Assembly (NCBI GenBank): GCA_900470965.1
Contig: UCCS01000047.1
Span: 1 to 64,000, forward strand
DNA from: Hyphomicrobiales bacterium
GTDB lineage: Bacteria; Pseudomonadota; Alphaproteobacteria; Rhizobiales; Rhizobiaceae
Direction of reading: 5' to 3'
DNA: 64,000 nucleotides
Program-made: the position numbers and the translations under genes
The notes under the pieces: generated by a model
The model's input: only the letters and a program-made list of their open reading frames with translations
What the model was told of the DNA's origin: nothing
The model's database searches: none
Part shown: positions 52,506 to 61,085 of the stretch, piece after piece
Numbering within the stretch: position 1 is the stretch's first letter
How the letters are laid out: every line of letters starts with the position of its first letter

Positions 52506-53029
52506 GAACCTCAACGCTATCTGTTCCGGAGCGGCAATCAGAATACGAAGAACTTGTCAGCGACAATCAGAATGATAACTTAATCCCGACCGCCACCTGA
52601 GAATCTCATCCAGATTGTCGCCCGCGTCTCATCCTGATCGCCGCGCTATACCGGATCCTCGAGCACCGTGTAGAGCGCCTGAAGCAGAGCTTTCCACAGC
52701 TCCAGTGCTTCCCATCCCACTCAACGCCTCCTGAAATCCTTTGCATTTACCATTTTTGGTCGTTGTTGTTGAACATTGGCCGTCGACGCGCGGCAGCAAA
52801 AGCCTCGACGTCCGATGACGAAGGAGGAGGGCCCCTTGTTTGCCGTAAAAGAGTGTAAAAGGCGTCCCAACCCGAACACCCGAAACAGGTGCTCTGCATG
52901 CAACGGTATCATCCGAGTCGGGAAGTTGTGGAGCACGGGTCAAACCCCGTCATTCCTAAAATAGCTGATGGACGATCTTCGCACAGGTGGTTCCAAACCC
53001 GTCTTACCTCCGGCGGAGATATTCGTGGA
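52506..53029. other. Intergenic stretch without a recognisable gene
   Basis: About 520 bp. Both strands carry short frames without domains. GGGTCAAACCCC near 52937 looks like a tRNA T-arm, but no acceptor stem or anticodon arm fits around it. No terminator is seen. Confidence 0.4.
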
Positions 53030-53101
53030 TACGATAGTCGCGTCGTAAAACGCCCTGGCCTTCTCCAAGTCGTTACTGCCAATCATGGCGTGGGGGAACA
53101 T
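53030..53101 (-). pseudogene. N-terminal fragment of a VOC/glyoxalase protein
   Basis: The minus-strand ATG at 53101 opens MFPHAMIGSNDLEKARAFYD, then ATI. This is the first strand and helix of a vicinal-oxygen-chelate protein (VGVNDLEKAKAFYD pattern, with the first metal ligand His). The sequence loses similarity after about 24 residues and no second module follows. It is a truncated gene. Confidence 0.5.
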
Positions 53102-53362
53102 GCTTGATCTCCGATTACGATGAGGTCGGTCACTATGGCACTCCAACGAAGGCCCAGGAGACGCCTGCTTTTGCGGGCGCGCTGGCGCAAATCCGCGGGA
53201 TAATCGCCGCTGCGCCGCGCCTCGATGAACATTGAAACCAAGGTGGGAGCGCGACGTCGGATAGGATCCATCACCAACGACATCCTGCTATGATTGCGCC
53301 CGGCCAGAGCGGACGGTTGAACGTAAACTGATCCCCCCTTTACCGTAAGGCCGCCTCCTCGA

Positions 53363-53998
53363 TCACGGTGAAGACGGGAAATCCGGCTGGGCTTCAGGGC
53401 GTGACATGCGAAAGGCGTCAAGGACAACGCAATGCTGTTCCACTTCCAGGAGCTGGGGGTAAGGGCTTAGATCGCACTGCAGCCGGCGCGCCGCGCTGAG
53501 CTGCGGTATGAGATGCAGATCGGCCCAGCCCGGGCGGTCGCCAAAAGCGAAGACCGAGTGAACTGCCCGTTGCTTAAGCGTGGCCTCCAGCGCCTCGAGG
53601 CCCAATGTCAGCCAATGATGAACCCAGCCCTCGACGCCCTTGTCGTCGACGCCGTATTCATTCGTCAGAAACCGTCTCACCCGCTGCACCGTCAGGGAAT
53701 GCATTTCAGAAGAGACCAGGGCTGCGAATGCCTTCGCTTGAGCGCGGGTCACCGGGTCAGGAGGCAACAGGCTCGGTACCGGAAACGTCGTTTCAAGATA
53801 ATCGAGAATGGCGGCCGACTGGGCGATGATGCGGCCGCCGACATCGAGTGCAGGCAGCAGCCCCTGCGGGTTGAGCTCGCTAAATTGGCCGTGTTCCAGC
53901 GAACTGACTGGGATATAGGTGTAATCGATACCCTTCAGGCGAAGGGCAATCCGCACACGCTCCCCTGCGGAATTCTGCCATCGGCTTATGAGACGCAT
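53363..53998 (-). CDS. Zeta-class-like glutathione S-transferase (maleylacetoacetate isomerase type)
   Basis: A 211-residue GST. The N-terminal thioredoxin fold (1-80) reads RVRIALRLKGIDYTYIPVSS, then FSELNPQGLLPALDVGG and AQSAAILDYLE. The C-terminal helical domain contains GVEGWVHHWL and GDRPGWADLHLIPQL. The order is that of maleylacetoacetate isomerase (NPQGLLPALD, SxAIxxYLE). The usual SSCSYRVRIA motif reads NSAGERVRIA, so the active-site serine position should be checked. No homogentisate or tyrosine-degradation genes are adjacent. It may act on other electrophiles. Confidence 0.88.
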   Translation of the reverse strand: MRLISRWQNSAGERVRIALRLKGIDYTYIPVSSLEHGQFSELNPQGLLPALDVGGRIIAQSAAILDYLETTFPVPSLLPPDPVTRAQAKAFAALVSSEMHSLTVQRVRRFLTNEYGVDDKGVEGWVHHWLTLGLEALEATLKQRAVHSVFAFGDRPGWADLHLIPQLSAARRLQCDLSPYPQLLEVEQHCVVLDAFRMSRPEAQPDFPSSP

Positions 53999-54108
53999 CG
54001 CGACTGGTCACCTCAAGATCGGAGTATTGAAATTGGTCGGATCATCAGAATGTCTATGGCGCTCGGCGAGCTGACCGAGAGGGTAAAACAAGAGGTTTGC
54101 CGGTACGT

Positions 54109-54747
54109 TTACGAAGCTTCATTCCGCACGCCCAGCAGTAGCAGCGCACTCAGCCTGTTGATCTCGATACTCGGATAAACCAGTTCCTCTAGCAATTGAA
54201 GAGATCGAACTGTGGCCGCTATCGGGACAAATCGGGCGTTCACTTTGACCTTTGATATCGATTTTGCAGCAGAAAACCTGAACAGCGTGATGTGGGCGAT
54301 CTGAGGTGGTCTCGGACGCCAATCCTCGAAGCAAATGGCATGTGAAATGTCCGCACGCAGTCTGTGCAATTCTGGCGGCTCTTTTGCCTTAATGAAGACA
54401 GCGGCCTCCGAAGTAGCTACCTCGCTGAATTCAAGATCAACCGGCGGCGTCTTCTCAACTAGCCTATCGATGATCTCCGTCCATCGAGCGCCTTCCAGCT
54501 TCCAGACCTCATGATTTGGAACCCTAAATTGGCTCCTCGCGTCGATCAACGTGGCGACCGTCATGTGCAGGCTTTGAAGGGGGACACGCAGAAGCGGCGC
54601 GGTACTCTGCTGCTCGATGCGATTCTGCAAGTCGCAGAGCTTTGATAGAAACGGAGTGTCGGGAAAATATTGAAGGTGAAAAGCGCAGCACTGTCTGAGC
54701 CAGAGAGTGTCAATTTTCGTTTGGATCACGAACCGCCCTCGAAGCAC
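54109..54747 (-). CDS. 2H phosphoesterase superfamily protein (LigT / 2'-5' RNA-ligase-like)
   Basis: A 212-residue protein. It has two HxT motifs about 95 residues apart, LHMTVATL and IAHITLFRF, which define the 2H phosphoesterase fold. Such enzymes cleave or form 2'-5' linkages or cyclic phosphodiesters. The C-terminal segment (SIEINRLSALLLLGV) carries the final strand. It is not a standard LigT and is closer to stand-alone eukaryotic-like 2H proteins. The gene to its right (54726-54908, minus) overlaps it by 22 bp. The substrate is unknown. Confidence 0.75.
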   Translation of the reverse strand: MLRGRFVIQTKIDTLWLRQCCAFHLQYFPDTPFLSKLCDLQNRIEQQSTAPLLRVPLQSLHMTVATLIDARSQFRVPNHEVWKLEGARWTEIIDRLVEKTPPVDLEFSEVATSEAAVFIKAKEPPELHRLRADISHAICFEDWRPRPPQIAHITLFRFSAAKSISKVKVNARFVPIAATVRSLQLLEELVYPSIEINRLSALLLLGVRNEAS

Positions 54748-54908
54748 TGAGTTCTACCCACCCCGCCGGAAAGATCGCTTGACCCGACTTGGGCGTATTC
54801 GATTCTGAAATTGCCTCGGCGATGGAGCATTTCAATGGACCATTCGTGGGCTTCGGCTATCTTTCCTTGCCACGAAACCCGTAGCACAAGTTGCGGGTGG
54901 GTCGCCAT
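54726..54908 (-). CDS. Short hypothetical frame upstream of the 2H gene
   Basis: A 60-residue frame, MATHPQLVLRVSWQGKIAEA and onward, whose middle (HEWSIEMLHRRGNFRIEYA) looks coding. No clear ribosome binding site and no family. It overlaps the 2H gene start by 22 bp, so it may be a leader gene or part of a frameshifted N-terminal extension. Confidence 0.25.
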   Translation of the reverse strand: MATHPQLVLRVSWQGKIAEAHEWSIEMLHRRGNFRIEYAQVGSSDLSGGVGRTQCFEGGS

Positions 54909-55004
54909 TTCAGATGGACGGGGCCCTTGCTGCTCGTCATCGCCATTATGCTGGCATTTGCATCATGACCTCGCCAGAAGCAATGTGCGGGGTTAAATTT
55001 GGCC

Positions 55005-55301
55005 ATGAATAGAATGTTGTCCTGTACGGCTTGTGGGTTGGAAAAAACGGAATCGGTCGTCCATTGCGGCTCGTATATCCTGCGATGCGCTGGCTGCGGC
55101 GAAATGATTGTAGCGACGTCGTTCATGGCGATATTGGACTCGGATGATCAATATTCCGCCTTCATCGATCCGGGTCCCGGAATACAACCCTCGCCCGAGG
55201 CGCTCGTCGCGCGTGGACCTCTCCGGCAAATCGCAACGGCGGTCACGCAAGCTGCATGTGAGGGAACTTTGATACGCCTGGTGCCTGACGTGAAGGATTG
55301 A
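55005..55301 (+). CDS. Small zinc-ribbon protein
   Basis: A 98-residue protein. A four-cysteine ribbon lies near the start: CTAC at residues 7-10 and CAGC about 23 residues later (LRCAGCGEM), giving Cys4 zinc binding. The rest is mixed alpha/beta with SFMAILDSDDQYSAFIDPGP. The start at ATG 55005 is chosen over TTG 54999. No family name is recognised; small zinc-ribbon proteins of this layout occur on rhizobial plasmids. Confidence 0.5.
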   Translation: MNRMLSCTACGLEKTESVVHCGSYILRCAGCGEMIVATSFMAILDSDDQYSAFIDPGPGIQPSPEALVARGPLRQIATAVTQAACEGTLIRLVPDVKD

Positions 55302-55384
55302 AGCCATCAGCATCGATTGCTTTGCCGTCGACGCGCGCGAGGAGCTCTGCGCCATGATTAGCCATGAGCCGAGTTTCTTGTCCG

Positions 55385-55530
55385 TTAGGAGCCGCGTGAC
55401 AAGGAGGCTCGCCCGATGAAAGCTCCGCCGCCGACGTGCATGGTCTGAGTCGTCATGAAGGCGGCGTCGTCAGACAACAAGAAGGCAATCATCGCGGCGA
55501 TCTCTTGCGGCTTATCCCTGCAGCCGTGGG
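55385..55530 (-). pseudogene. SDR C-terminal fragment
   Basis: The minus strand reads DKPQEIAAMIAFLLSDDAAF, then MTTQTMHVGGGAFIGRASLS to a TAA at 55385-55387. PEEIAxMIAFLLSDDAAFMTGQTxHVxGG is the standard end of classical SDRs (last helix and strand). No NAD-binding or YxxxK part is found upstream in any frame, so only about 46 codons remain. Confidence 0.75.
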
Positions 55531-56071
55531 TCGGTCATCGCTGCGTCGTGCTGTTCTTGTGCCGCTGTGGTCCGACCGAGCTTTATCGCCGCAAACGCCC
55601 CGCTCGGGAGAGCAGGCGGCACTTGGCGCGGATCTGCTGGGCGGCCGAGCCGCGTGCATCGTCCTGCCCTGCGGCCGGGCATATCCATTGCCTGCCTGTC
55701 TTCTTTCGCTCGATGCGATCGTCTGCAGCGGTAAAATCAGATCAAGGAGAAAGCGATGACACTGACCGATATTGAATAGCGGCTTGAAAATTCGGCTTCG
55801 CCAGGAGACACACAAAAACACCTGCGCGGCCTTGCCGTTCTGAAGCAGATAGGGGGCGCCAGCAGCGCCGCGGTGATTCCCTTCGACGCCCCTCGAAATC
55901 GTGCTCCTGACTCGCTCTGACGGCAGGAACACGACTCTGAACCAGATCCTCGATCTGCGATTTAGGAGCATCAGCGATTTCATGAAGATGAGGAAAGGTC
56001 TCACGCGATATCAAGTGGATGACAATGTCCTCAGCTGGCGACATCTCGGTCAGACGCCGCCAGCTTTCACC
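55531..56071. other. Intergenic stretch without a recognisable gene
   Basis: About 540 bp. A minus frame (55742-56044) has a coherent N-terminal part (DIVIHLISRETFPHLHEIAD) that may be a lost small gene, but it has no ribosome binding site or family. No terminator or RNA gene is seen. Confidence 0.4.
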
Positions 56072-57532
56072 TTACTGTCCGACTACGCCCGGAAGCGCTT
56101 GTACCTTGGTTACCGCAGGGGGATTCCACCTGCCAGTGAGGGCGTCGGACTTTGGCGCATAGAGCCGCATTGTCAGGTTGAACGGACCCTTGGGGGCGGG
56201 CAGCCAGTTCGCCTCCTTATCCTTGCCCGGGCTCTCATTTTGGAAATAGAGATCAAGCGAACCGTCGCCACTATAGACGAACGGCATCCATGAACTGACA
56301 GCAAAGCGATCCAAAACGTTGCCGACTTGGAAGCCGGCCTCGTCGTAGAGCGTGATCGACCAGAACGCATTCACCGGCGGCAAGCTGCTCTTGTCGAACC
56401 TCATGGTGTATTTGGAAGCACCATCGAGCGGTTTGCCCTCGCTGTCAGCGAGATTGAGGGGGTAGATCGCGTCCTCTACCAAGTTCGCTCCAAGGCCCTG
56501 TTGTGCGACGATCGCTCGCTTGAGGTAGTAGTTTCCGTAGACACCCATTGTATCGGTGTTCATGGACCACCCATTGGCGACGCGTGCCAGAGTAGCCAGC
56601 TTCCAAGCCATCAGCTTCTGGGCATCAGTGGGGGCGCTCTCTAACCCGTTGGCAATGACCGGATCGACCTTGCTCATGTCGAAGTTCTTGCCGACTTCGA
56701 TACCGATTTTCTTCAGCTGTGCCAGCATCGGCTGGTCCGTGATGTGTGGCGGATTGACCTTGATCAAGTCTGCTGCCAACGCAAAATATTTCTCGGCCGG
56801 CATGGTGTCGACCTGGGTCTTGGGCGGCGTCTTCATATCCACGCTTGGATCAATCTTGACTTCGACCGGCTTGGGTTCTTTACCCCAATCGCTGAGCGGA
56901 GTGATCTTGTAGCCCCCCTGGATCTTATGCACCGCGTCATAGTCGGGCGGTCCATCAGTCTTAGTGCGACCGATCACCCAGACGTAAGGGGTTGGGGCGT
57001 CGATGCGCTGTGTCCCTTCGGGAAGTTTGAACTCCTCGACAAACTTGTCGCGCAGATCGGAACGCCAGCCAGGCGGAGTGATCAAGAAGTGACCTGCCTT
57101 CGTGCCCGTGGTTCGCCAACCTGGCGAGGCAAAGACGTCGGTCCACATATCCAGCATCGGCAACAGATAGTAGCGCCCATCGGTATCGGGCGCCGAGACC
57201 ACGAGTGGCTCTTTCGTCAGGTCGAGCCATCCGCTCGAATACAAGGTATCAAAGTTCGACCGCACCACGCCCTTGAAGTCAGCTGGCGGATATTCGGCCA
57301 CGTTGGTAAAGGAGTTCATAGGGCCTTTGCCCAGTTCCTTGCCCGGCGCGATATTCGTGAACGTCTGACGCGATATTTCCATCGATACCAGTGGATAAAA
57401 ATAGAGATAGGCATCAACGCCAAGGGCATGTGCTTCGTCTGGCGTGAGTGTGCTTTGCCCCTGTGCCGGAAGAACTGACATTAGAGCCATAAGGCCGACG
57501 CCAGTAAAGGCCGATAAAATCATGCGCTTCAT
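56072..57532 (-). CDS. DUF1254/DUF1214 periplasmic protein
   Basis: A 486-residue exported protein with a signal peptide (MILSAFTGVGLMALMSVLPAQ) starting at 57532. The N-terminal DUF1254 domain reads AHALGVDAYLYFYPLVSMEI and SNFDTLYSSGWLDLTKEPLV. The C-terminal DUF1214 domain reads AFWSITLYDEAGFQVGN and LDLYFQNESPG. The two domains normally occur together, as here, and the protein is full length. Members are abundant in the periplasm of soil bacteria and of unknown function. The frame upstream of 57532 (to 57886) is not part of the gene. Confidence 0.9.
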   Translation of the reverse strand: MKRMILSAFTGVGLMALMSVLPAQGQSTLTPDEAHALGVDAYLYFYPLVSMEISRQTFTNIAPGKELGKGPMNSFTNVAEYPPADFKGVVRSNFDTLYSSGWLDLTKEPLVVSAPDTDGRYYLLPMLDMWTDVFASPGWRTTGTKAGHFLITPPGWRSDLRDKFVEEFKLPEGTQRIDAPTPYVWVIGRTKTDGPPDYDAVHKIQGGYKITPLSDWGKEPKPVEVKIDPSVDMKTPPKTQVDTMPAEKYFALAADLIKVNPPHITDQPMLAQLKKIGIEVGKNFDMSKVDPVIANGLESAPTDAQKLMAWKLATLARVANGWSMNTDTMGVYGNYYLKRAIVAQQGLGANLVEDAIYPLNLADSEGKPLDGASKYTMRFDKSSLPPVNAFWSITLYDEAGFQVGNVLDRFAVSSWMPFVYSGDGSLDLYFQNESPGKDKEANWLPAPKGPFNLTMRLYAPKSDALTGRWNPPAVTKVQALPGVVGQ

Positions 57533-58180
57533 TGAACTGCTCCCTATTGTCGCTAATTTAACTATTAGTTGTGCGCGGGAAGCAATATACACGATTGGAG
57601 CGTTCGTGACACTCGACCCTAATCGCGAGCCGGACAATTTCCGCATCGAGCCCACCACGCCGAGAAGCATGGCTTCACGAGCCGCGAGCCCGTCCAGAAA
57701 ATCGTTAGCCGGAAGGAGGCGGAGCCCTGAGCAAACCTCAACAGCCGGCCGCCGATCTCGACCTACTTCGCGGCGTAGGCTATGGACCAGCGCCTCAGCT
57801 ATCCCGAGGCCTCGAAGGAACTGATGGATAGGCAAACGTGCCGTGAAGGTTTTCACGCAAGACGAAATGGCTAGGCGAGCCAGCAAGCGGGGACATTCTT
57901 GGCCGAAGCCAAGGATCCAGAGGCGGCGAGAATCATATTGCTACAAGAGCTGCATCTCGTGAATGGCGATTTCGACTTGGCTGTCTCAAATGCAAAACAA
58001 CGACTGAATCCGAATTGACGCATCTGCTTTAGCGCACGTCAATCACGACTTTGGAGGGTCGAAGCAGACGCACCGAGCCAGCTGGTGCATCAGGAGACTC
58101 GCGACCACGCATAGCCTGCCCTCTAACTGAGGTGAGCTATGTGGTTTCGACCCCTTAGCATCACTATGGTGGGATGGTCG
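57533..58180. other. Intergenic stretch with one short coding relic
   Basis: The promoter of the DUF1254 gene lies at 57533-57600. Further on, MDQRLSYPEASKELMDRQ on the plus strand (57782-57835) faintly resembles the start of carboxymuconolactone decarboxylase/AhpD-like proteins, then decays. A 47-codon relic occupies 57875-58018. No terminator or RNA gene is seen. Confidence 0.35.
57875..58018 (+). pseudogene. Short coding relic of unknown family
   Basis: Between a TAG (57872-57874) and a TGA (58016-58018) the frame reads TFLAEAKDPEAARIILLQEL, then HLVNGDFDLAVSNAKQRLN. It is regular and helical, so it was probably the tail of a real gene. There is no start codon in frame. I do not recognise the family. 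Confidence 0.3.
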
Positions 58181-58369
58181 CTACCAGTAGGCGGCGTCCT
58201 CATCTGCGCATCGCTCTGGGCTCCAATCCTTTTTGCCCAGCTCGCGCCAGTAAAATGGAGCGACCGCCTTCGCATAAGCAACAGGATCGTTTCCAGGCGG
58301 TTTTCGTCCCGCTCGCCACAGAAGCTGCACACGATCAAAAAAGCGCTTGCAAAATTCCTCCTCGGCCAT
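58181..58369 (-). CDS. Small conserved rhizobial protein
   Basis: A 62-residue protein: MAEEEFCKRFFDRVQLLWRA, then PPGNDPVAYAKAVAPFYWRE and SPERCADEDAAYW. The even helix pattern and the EEFCKRFxDRxQxLW / DPVAYAKAVAPxYWRE motifs recall a small hypothetical family common in rhizobia. The overlapping plus-strand frame (58139-58708) is less coding-like and is treated as a shadow. The ribosome binding site is weak. The function is unknown. Confidence 0.5.
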   Translation of the reverse strand: MAEEEFCKRFFDRVQLLWRAGRKPPGNDPVAYAKAVAPFYWRELGKKDWSPERCADEDAAYW

Positions 58370-58704
58370 ACCAAAACACTAGCACAGGTTAGCGCCCTAT
58401 CAACGGAAAGGAACCACGATAAGGTCGCACCCTTAAACGACGTGGTAGCCTCTGACTCGATCTCACTCCGTGAAGCAGCGCAGGATCTTTTGAAGGCTCA
58501 GAAGACCAGGCCCCTGCACATTGGCTACCGGCTGGACCTTTGGGCCGTTCTGGAAGCCTGCCTTACCGCCACTGCAACGGACACGACGCAACTGCAGCAT
58601 GTCATTTCAATAACGCAACATCCTAATGTTGAAAGCCCAAAGCAAGAACAAACAAGCACTGACCCAGCGCGCAAAGGCAATGGCACGAAAAACCACAAGC
58701 AGGA

Positions 58705-58944
58705 CTAAGGCGACGGCAATGCAGATTTCGATCCGTTCACGTGTGGCAAGTCGTCCTGGACAATCTTGCGGACGACCAAGACCAGAGCCTTCTCGATATC
58801 GGGGCCATCAAGAAGGGTGGGTTCCTCGCAAATCACATGGAGCGCGCGCTCGACAATATGAGCAACCTCGGCGTCAGTTGCCGCAAATTTGGCGGCCACT
58901 TCCCTCAGCACAGATGGCTCTGACCAATCACCGCGGTCGGGCAC
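58705..58944 (-). CDS. Small hypothetical protein preceded by a hairpin
   Basis: A protein of about 79 residues. From GTG 58944: VPDRGDWSEPSVLREVAAKF, then AATDAEVAHIVERALHVICE and IEKALVLVVRKIVQDDLPHV. It is helical and soluble with no recognised family. A TTG start at 58959 would add five residues but lies inside a large hairpin (58942-58981). That hairpin covers the possible starts and any ribosome binding site, so translation could be structure-controlled. Confidence 0.45.
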   Translation of the reverse strand: MPDRGDWSEPSVLREVAAKFAATDAEVAHIVERALHVICEEPTLLDGPDIEKALVLVVRKIVQDDLPHVNGSKSALPSP

Positions 58945-58981
58945 GTTGCACCCCGCCAAATTCGGTTGGCGGGTGCACGTG
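58942..58981. promoter_or_regulatory. Long hairpin over the start of the 58705 gene
   Basis: CACGT-TGCACC-C-CGCCAA pairs with TTGGCG-GGTGCA-CGTG around an ATTCGG loop. This gives about 16 bp of stem with two single-base bulges. There is no T-run on either side, so it is not a simple terminator. It spans the first codons of the minus-strand small gene and could be a transcript-level control element or the end of a mobile sequence. Confidence 0.5.
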
Positions 58982-59483
58982 GGAACACCCAGCCATCAGC
59001 GCCAACCGATCAGACCTGCTGAAGGTAAAGAGATCATATTCTTTTTCGCGGCGGCATTCCATAACCACAACTGCTTACCGAACGCCGAGCACGCCCGCGC
59101 CTCCCTTCGCAGACTTTGGTGGCCGGAGCTCCTCACCCGCGGCTACTGGCAGGATTTCCCACGCCCGGGTTACTGCCTGTCGTGCTGGCCGGCGACGTGG
59201 TCTTGGTTGATCTAAGAGCGACCTGTTATTCCGCCGCATACGGCTTCCGTCCACTTCAAGTCGGTGGAAGGCAAGGCCCGCGAGCCCGAACGGCCTCAAA
59301 CCTATCGCGGACCCTGAAAATATCATGATGGGATATTAACGTTTTTTGCTCGCAAGCGAATTTCAAAGTACCTGAGGCGGGCACTCGTGGCGGACATGAT
59401 AGTGCCTTGCCGGGTGGCGGTTTATGGGTTGTGTCCATCAAGAACTTCTGCACGAAATGGTCTATGCGGCGCGGCGCCGGACG
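58982..59483. other. Intergenic stretch without a recognisable gene
   Basis: About 500 bp with short frames on both strands and no domain, ribosome binding site or terminator. Composition is uneven, with an AT-rich part near 59030-59060 and another near 59330. Confidence 0.4.
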
Positions 59484-59669
59484 TCACAACGCCCGCCGCT
59501 TTCTTTGCTGCTGAAACAAACGAACGCCGTGCCAAGTCAGTACATAAAAAACTGCGCCGCATAACGCGCCGAGAGGGAGGCCGCCGATGAGCAGCGGCTT
59601 TAGGATCGGGTGCCATAGCGGTGCAAAATCAAAGTGGCGGAGCAGGGAAAACGGATTGGCTTCGCTCAT
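59484..59669 (-). pseudogene. DUF2062 protein C-terminal fragment
   Basis: The frame reads MSEANPFSLLRHFDFAPLWH, then PILKPLLIGGLPLGALCGAV and FYVLTWHGVRLFQQQRKRRA. DUF2062 membrane proteins end with this paired helix and basic tail (LKPLLIGSLPLGLVxGxxxY). The family is usually about 190 residues and only about 60 remain, so the first two membrane segments are missing. The open frame continues upstream to 59849, but that part does not look coding. Confidence 0.55.
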
Positions 59670-59892
59670 CCTCTCGGGCGGTTGTCGGCCTAACAACAAT
59701 ATACCAATCCGGTAGGCGGCAGCGGCACGATTTCGCCTACCGGAGCCTCGGTTCGTGGGGCCGTTCCTGTCGGGGAGGGAATGCCATCTAAATGTGGTCG
59801 AGGAGATATCGATCGTTGGGGAAGGGAATTCAATGACCTCCCATGTCACGACGCTACCGCCTGCTCGTCGACGCCATCACTGACTAAGCGAT

Positions 59893-60480
59893 CTCTGCAC
59901 ACCGAGGGTCGGGTATCGAGTTGGAACGCTGGCGCACAGATGCTTCATGGGCTATACGGAGCCCGAGATCCCTGGCGAGCACTTCTCCCGCTTCTACACG
60001 CCGGAAGACCTGGCTGCCCGCATTCCTGCGAAGGCTCTTTCGACGGCTGCGACCGCGGGACGGTTCGAGGCCGAGGGTGGGCGCGTCCGTAAGGTCGGCT
60101 AGCGGTTTTGGGCTCACGTGGTCATCGACGCGATCCGTGATCAGCATCGCCAGTCGCTCGGTTTTGCCAAGATTACACGCGACCTCTCGGAGCGAAAGGC
60201 TGTCGAAGAAGTTCTGAACACAGCAAGGAACAGTTCCGCCTGCTGGTCCAGGGAAGACTACGCGATCTACATGCTCGACCCGGACGGCAACGTGTCGAGC
60301 TGGAACGCCGACGCTTAGCTTATCAAAGGATATGAACCTGACAAGATCATCGGTCAGCACTTCTCACGCTTTTACACCGACGAGGACCGGGCCAATGACC
60401 TTCCGCGCAAGGCCTCGGAAATTGCCGCGAAGGAGGGGCGCTTCGCACGCGATTTTGGGCGAACGTCATCATCGACGCCA
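59893..60480 (+). pseudogene. Two-PAS sensor kinase relic
   Basis: Two tandem PAS domains of one sensor kinase remain, each broken. The first reads EGRVSSWNAGAQMLH, GYTEPEIPGEHFSRFYTPED and GRFEAEGGRVRKVG, then TAG, then FWAHVVIDAIRDQHRQSLGF and ITRDLSERKA. The second reads YAIYMLDPDGNVSSWNADA, then TAG, then KGYEPDKIIGQHFSRFYTDE. There are two in-frame stops (60099-60104 region and near 60317) and at least two frame changes. No kinase core is left. The order matches rhizobial PAS-PAS hybrid sensors. Confidence 0.7.
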
Positions 60481-60583
60481 TTCATCGAGACCATTAACCG
60501 CAATGCCCTAAATAGTTGAATTCTGAGGAACGTTCGGGTCTCCGCCGATTTTTCTCTAAAGCGATGACCAGGAGGAAGCTAAT

Positions 60584-60808
60584 ATGCAGATGAATCGATG
60601 GGGAAAGCCAATTATCGTCGAACGGAACGGTATGCGCATTATACTGGCTTCCGCAGAGGAGGGTATGAATTGGCTTGCGCATCAGCCAAGTCAGGAGAGC
60701 GACATTTGGCAGCATGCGTGGCATACGTGTCGCGCAGTGCATGAGGGAAGATTACCGGCCGGAGAAGGCCGATCTGCTGTGTTGTTAGTAACGACAAGCA
60801 GACACTGA
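60584..60808 (+). CDS. DUF982 domain protein
   Basis: A 74-residue protein starting MQMNRWGKPIIVERNGMRII. It has the DUF982 pattern: strand PIIVE, the ASAEEGMNWL helix, the Trp-Ala-Cys helix (WQHAWHTCRAVHEG) and a final LLVTTS strand. AGGAGG lies about 8 bp before the ATG at 60584. It is shorter than the DUF982 protein at 24309 by about 13 residues at the C-terminus. It lies between a dead kinase and dead enzyme fragments, so its survival suggests selection. The function is unknown. Confidence 0.75.
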   Translation: MQMNRWGKPIIVERNGMRIILASAEEGMNWLAHQPSQESDIWQHAWHTCRAVHEGRLPAGEGRSAVLLVTTSRH

Positions 60809-60910
60809 CTAACAAGCCGATCTGACTTCCGGACCTCCTCGGACCTGGCACGCGCGACTGCATTTTAGATGTGACAGGACGCTTGAAACGCCAGCCTGTC
60901 CTCACGCGTC

Positions 60911-60986
60911 ACTCTTTTCGTTTGACACCGAAGAAGAAGTGATCGCGATGGCGAATAACACGGAATTTGGTCTCGCGGGCTTCTTC
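60911..60986 (+). pseudogene. Aldehyde dehydrogenase fragment
   Basis: The codons read LFSFDTEEEVIAMANNTEFG, then LAGFF. This is the C-terminal helix-strand of succinate-semialdehyde/ALDH-superfamily enzymes (FDTEEEAIAMANDTEFGLAAYF), just after the catalytic Cys region. Only about 25 codons remain and they join directly to another enzyme fragment at 60987. Confidence 0.7.
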
Positions 60987-61085
60987 CAGTCGGAGGGAAT
61001 TGCCATCGTGCCGGGAATGGCATTCGGACCCAACATGATGGATTTCGTCCGAATTTCTTTTTCCGGATCCGAAGAAACAATCCAG
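60987..61085 (+). pseudogene. Class I aminotransferase C-terminal fragment fused to the ALDH fragment
   Basis: In the same open frame as the ALDH piece, codons read SEGIAIVPGMAFGPNMMDFV, then RISFSGSEETIQFL. This is the C-terminal domain strand of class I aminotransferases (EGVAVVPGxAFGxxGEGFVRISFAxSDETI). The fusion to an ALDH fragment occurs within a few bases, so a deletion joined two unrelated genes. Confidence 0.65.

Noticed and set aside
52920..52970. tRNA-like T-arm (GGGTCAAACCCC)
   Set aside because: No acceptor stem, D-arm or anticodon arm can be placed around it; chance hairpin.
57782..57835. Carboxymuconolactone decarboxylase/AhpD-like start (MDQRLSYPEASKELM)
   Set aside because: Similarity covers only about 15 codons and decays at once; no Cys-x-x-Cys motif follows.
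58139..58708. 189-residue plus-strand frame
   Set aside because: It overlaps the more coherent minus-strand gene at 58181-58369; no recognised domain or upstream Shine-Dalgarno sequence.
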